Source of the DNA: JANOBJ01 sp031411575
GTDB lineage: Bacteria; Pseudomonadota; Gammaproteobacteria; Burkholderiales; Burkholderiaceae_C
Reading direction: 5' to 3'
Length of the DNA stretch: 6,530 bases
Assembly: GCA_031411575.1 (NCBI GenBank)
Contig: JANOBJ010000167.1
Coordinates: 1-6,530 of the forward strand
Position numbers and translations under genes: made by a program. Below the pieces are notes generated by a model. It had not been told where the DNA came from. It searched no databases and was given only the letters and a program-made list of their open reading frames with translations. Each line of letters begins with the position of its first letter. The first letter of the stretch is position 1. This document shows positions 6,141 to 6,530 of the stretch, one piece after another.

Positions 6141-6411
6141 GGCGGGAGCACGTGGCGCGCTCGCGGCTGGAGCCGGCTGCATCGCGCATGCCGTCCATCC
6201 CGACCCTGAAAATGCGCTGCGGCTGATATTTGTCGAGCGCTGGGCCAGCCCGGAAACGCTGTGGGCGCACTTGCGCGTTCCGGCTTCCCGGGCGTTTGGC
6301 AAGGCGCTCGCGGGCCTCGCCAGCGAAGCGCCGGAAATGGCGGTTTACGAGGCAACGCCCGTAGCTCTTCCGACCTGTCGGCCACCTCACGGCGAGCGGA
6401 AACACATCTGA
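6141..6411 (+). pseudogene. Truncated, frameshifted antibiotic-biosynthesis-monooxygenase (ABM) domain gene
   Basis: From 6143 one frame reads REHVARSRLEP up to 6173-6175; the following frame then gives CIAHAVHPDPENALRLIFVE and continues RWASPETLWAHLRVPASRAFGKALAGLASEAPE-MAVYEA to about 6354. Joined, with one G restored near 6174 (GAGCCGGCTGC for GAGCCGGGCTGC), this is the ABM-domain (quinol monooxygenase-like) pattern EPGC...HxDPE...FVERWAS...HL..P..RAF. Such proteins are about 95-105 residues. The first 20-30 residues are absent: the homology begins immediately after the VOC stop, and no plausible start codon remains. The second frame stays open to TGA at 6409-6411, past the expected end, adding an unrelated tail. 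ABM proteins are small cofactor-independent dimeric oxygenases. The fragment cannot make a functional protein. It was probably the gene following the VOC gene before an N-terminal deletion. Confidence 0.78.
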
Positions 6412-6433
6412 CAAATTCCTGACAGCGACCGTC

Positions 6434-6524
6434 GCCCCGTTGCCCCGTTGCCCCGTTGCCCCGTTGCCCCGTTGCCCCGTTGCCCCGTTGCCCCGTTGCC
6501 CCGTTGCCCCGTTGCCCCGTTGCC
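6434..6524. repeat. Octanucleotide tandem repeat (GCCCCGTT)x11 plus 3 nt
   Basis: Eleven perfect copies of GCCCCGTT run from 6434 to 6521, with a partial GCC at 6522-6524 before ACATTC ends the array. The minus strand reads GGGGCAAC repeated, giving eleven GGGG tracts with 4-nt loops, a strong G-quadruplex pattern. The lack of any sequence variation suggests recent expansion by slipped-strand mispairing. The unit is not a multiple of three, and all three minus-strand frames stay open through it, so antisense ORFs here are artefacts unless a real gene lies to the right. It begins 22 nt after the last stop codon of the ABM remnant. Confidence 0.97.
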
Positions 6525-6530
6525 ACATTC

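Noticed and set aside
6364..6376. Resemblance to the end of a common sequencing adapter (12 of 13 bases)
   Set aside because: There is one mismatch and no continuation of adapter sequence on either side, so chance similarity is more likely than a residual adapter.
5755..6528. Minus-strand open frames with an ATGQRGNG peptide repeat
   Set aside because: The octamer contains no stop in any minus frame, so open frames and octapeptide repeats arise automatically; the remainder is antisense to the VOC gene and ABM remnant.

Overview
The window looks like chromosomal DNA from a high-GC betaproteobacterium, most likely Burkholderiales and plausibly Comamonadaceae. This rests on the G+C-rich codon use of most genes, the proteobacterial character of the proteins (TrmL closely matches the enterobacterial YibK pattern), a CACAAT box placed directly before a start codon, and AT-rich ATAGC-containing intergenic repeats that I recall as common in that family. 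The assignment is an inference; there is no rRNA or other marker here.

Layout. Positions 1-228 are a near-perfect inverted repeat with 90-bp arms and a 48-nt spacer. It lies beyond the 3' end of a minus-strand gene (307-2289) for a secreted 660-residue alpha/beta-hydrolase-domain protein. That gene diverges from trmL (2432-2899), a tRNA wobble 2'-O-methyltransferase that may be translated from a leaderless mRNA. A diverged relative of part of the palindrome (28 of 35 bases) starts at the trmL stop codon. Next, all on the plus strand, come a SAM-dependent methyltransferase with a predicted export signal (3012-3815), a GNAT acetyltransferase of lower G+C (3942-4424), and a membrane-anchored alpha/beta hydrolase (4559-5524).

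The right-hand third is eroding. The hydrolase stop overlaps, as ATGA, the start of a DUF3052-family gene that has lost its middle and changed frame (5521-5722). An intact VOC/glyoxalase-like gene with a GTG start follows (5739-6140). Directly after its stop is a remnant of an antibiotic-biosynthesis-monooxygenase (ABM) domain gene without its N-terminus and with an apparent one-base deletion (6141-6411). The window closes with a perfect octanucleotide tandem repeat, 11 copies of GCCCCGTT (6434-6524), which puts eleven GGGG tracts on the minus strand.

The genes do not form one obvious pathway. 4559-6411 was probably once a co-directional cluster of small accessory enzymes. I see no phage genes, transposase, CRISPR array or defence system. 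The most notable items are the long palindrome and its dispersed relative, the two gene remnants around an intact VOC gene, and the slippage-prone G-rich repeat.
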